Shown here piece after piece: positions 62,914-64,000 of a stretch of 64,000 nucleotides of DNA (positions are counted from its first letter, which is position 1; each line of letters starts with the position of its first letter). The position numbers were made by a program, and so were the translations under genes. Under the pieces are notes generated by a model. That model saw nothing but the letters and a program-made list of their open reading frames with translations. It was not told where the DNA came from and did not search any database. Source of the DNA: RGIG1918 sp964570895 (GTDB lineage: Bacteria; Cyanobacteriota; Vampirovibrionia; Gastranaerophilales; Gastranaerophilaceae); the NCBI GenBank assembly GCA_964570895.1, contig CAZMZD010000004.1:1-64000 (forward strand), given 5' to 3'.

Positions 62914-63726
62914 ATGGCAATCGGCAGTTTATCTTTTTGCGGAGTAAATAATTCAAAAACTCCATATCGCACTACAGGAAGCAGAACAACAAGCAACACG
63001 CGCTCTTCTTCATACAACACAAGAACTTCAAACACTTATGAAGATAGCTTTACCAGAACATCAAACACAGCACAGAGAACAAACAGAAAGAAAAAAACAG
63101 GCTGCAACCCGCTTGTGAAAACAACTGCAAAAGTTTTAATCCCTGTTATGATATACGCAGGCGGCGTGCAAATGGGCAAAAAAGCTCAAATGGATGATTA
63201 CCTAGAAGCACCATACGGCATTGTTATAAACGCTGAACAATCTTATGAAGAACTTGCTGAAGCAAACGACATCCCGCTTGATGTAATGCTTTGGGCAAAC
63301 GAAGCAGATAATGCGCAAACAGTTCCTAAAAAAGCAATTATTCCAACTGAATACGACTTCACAAAAGAAAAAAGAGCAGAACTTGAAGAAAAAATAGCTT
63401 CGAAAAAAACATCCGCTGAAGATATGGCAAAATATGAAAAAGAACTCGAAGCATTAAACATAAAAAAAGAATTGCAAGATGAACTCGCAACTGTATATAT
63501 AAATGAGGACGAAAAAGCGTTAATTATTCCAAATGGCTATGTATCATGCGAAGATGTGAAAGAAGCTTTCGGAATTAAAGATGGTGTAATTAAAAAATAT
63601 AACGGCGATAAACTAGGCTTCACTTGGGGCGTTGATGACTTTGAAGGAAGAGGCTATAAAGACTATACCGGCGCAAACGTTCCAAGAAGCGGAATTGAAA
63701 TTCCACTTGATAAAATCAATGGATAA
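62914..63726 (+). CDS. Membrane protein with LysM-like region and SF-motif
   Basis: 270 aa. MAIGSLSFCGVNNSK carries the shared motif as LSFCG (6-10), followed by a Ser/Thr/Asn/Arg-rich stretch to residue 60. One hydrophobic segment at about 69-86 (TTAKVLIPVMIYAGGVQMG). The rest has SYEELAEANDIPLDVMLWAN, which reads like a LysM peptidoglycan-binding repeat, with a weaker echo at VSCEDVKEAFGIKDGVIKKY. A wall-binding role is possible. Terminator at 63736-63767. Confidence 0.68.
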   Translation: MAIGSLSFCGVNNSKTPYRTTGSRTTSNTRSSSYNTRTSNTYEDSFTRTSNTAQRTNRKKKTGCNPLVKTTAKVLIPVMIYAGGVQMGKKAQMDDYLEAPYGIVINAEQSYEELAEANDIPLDVMLWANEADNAQTVPKKAIIPTEYDFTKEKRAELEEKIASKKTSAEDMAKYEKELEALNIKKELQDELATVYINEDEKALIIPNGYVSCEDVKEAFGIKDGVIKKYNGDKLGFTWGVDDFEGRGYKDYTGANVPRSGIEIPLDKING

Positions 63727-63735
63727 TTAAATTTT

Positions 63736-63767
63736 AAGCGGGGCAAATTAGCCTCGCTTTTTGTTTT
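63736..63767 (+). terminator. Terminator after the LysM-like gene
   Basis: AAGCGGGGC with GCCTCGCTT (one G-T pair), followed by TTTTGTTTT on the plus strand. Confidence 0.8.
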
Positions 63768-63831
63768 AAGAATATTTTACTTGCGAAATGGCGCATTTTT
63801 TATTATCGTGTGCGAACTCAATGATAATAAA

Positions 63832-64000
63832 CTACCTTGCTCTAAAAAACCTTTGGTTTGTTCCGCCTTTGCCAATTCTAAGGCTAACTCTTTTCAAACA
63901 TTTAGGGCAAAAGCCAACATAATGAGTGCCCGCCGCATTTTTATACACTCGCGTATAAACATTACAGCACTCAAATAATATTCCTAAATATTTTCTTTTT
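63832..64000 (-). CDS. Small zinc-ribbon-like protein, 5' end outside the window
   Basis: Reading the minus strand from the window edge gives RKYLGILFECCNVYTRVYKN, then AGTHYVGFCPKCLKRVSLRI and GKGGTNQRFFRAR before TAG. ECC and CPKC form a likely zinc site, and the ending GGTxxRFF is familiar from a small conserved family of unknown function in several phyla. About 55 residues are visible and the start lies beyond base 64000. The plus-strand frame over the same bases is its shadow. Confidence 0.75.
   Translation of the reverse strand, partial: KRKYLGILFECCNVYTRVYKNAAGTHYVGFCPKCLKRVSLRIGKGGTNQRFFRAR

Noticed and set aside
63781..63978. 65-codon plus-strand frame at the right edge
   Set aside because: It is the complement of the partial zinc-ribbon gene, whose conserved text is on the minus strand.

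Overview
The window is a low-GC bacterial chromosome segment with dense coding. It carries a diderm-type flagellar operon, diaminopimelate dehydrogenase (ddh), a membrane pyrophosphatase, and ATP synthase beta/epsilon genes split from the rest of the F1Fo operon, a layout familiar from Cyanobacteria. Several hypothetical proteins share a short N-terminal Ser-Phe-x-Gly motif. Together these suggest a non-photosynthetic cyanobacterial relative (Vampirovibrionia/Melainabacteria, perhaps Gastranaerophilales). That placement is an inference from gene content, not from a phylogeny.

Region by region: 1-1097 holds one small gene and GC-richer dispersed repeats. 1098-7180 is a complete type II-C CRISPR-Cas locus: a 24-repeat array read rightward, cas2-cas1-cas9 read leftward towards it, and a tracrRNA gene at the far end behind cas9. 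7390-11750 holds an orphan LuxR-type regulator, a tRNA-Leu flanked by duplicated tRNA fragments, a phosphoribosyltransferase-like protein, a flavoprotein and an exported DUF362 protein. 11931-16354 is a three-gene AAA+ cluster in which two genes carry a duplicated AAA-like domain that appears to have lost both Walker motifs. 16500-17125 is a HigB/HigA-like toxin-antitoxin pair. 17244-29450 is mainly housekeeping (two uridine-kinase-like proteins, an ArsB/NhaD-type transporter, H+-PPase, HNH protein, isochorismatase, a frameshifted MFS pump, Tag, GatB). 29646-31460 is atpD-atpC.

31777-39882 is a two-component pair followed by flgB-flgC-fliE-fliF-fliG-fliH-fliI, with mutS2 converging on it. 42930-53637 has mnmE/yidC, ddh, ybaB-recR, a matrixin-like protease, ribosomal protein S1, a zinc-ribbon membrane protein, pheA, a GT8 glycosyltransferase and a TauE-type permease. 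54602-59712 is a tight operon: sugar kinase, pyruvyl transferase, a HisA-HisI-HisE fusion, hisD and a DUF374 acyltransferase. 59713-60687 is a repeat-rich gap. The window ends with a HEAT-like protein, a STAS-like protein, gap, a LysM-like protein and a partial zinc-ribbon gene.

Two patterns cut across the window. (1) At least nine genes have a good -10 hexamer exactly six bases before the ATG, several with a -35 at 17-18 bases, and no Shine-Dalgarno site, so leaderless mRNAs are likely common. (2) Every CRISPR repeat ends in a perfect TATAAT; the same six-base rule would start each crRNA at spacer base 7, giving a 24-base guide as described for the Neisseria type II-C system. The most unusual content is the AAA/pseudo-AAA cluster and the shared N-terminal motif.
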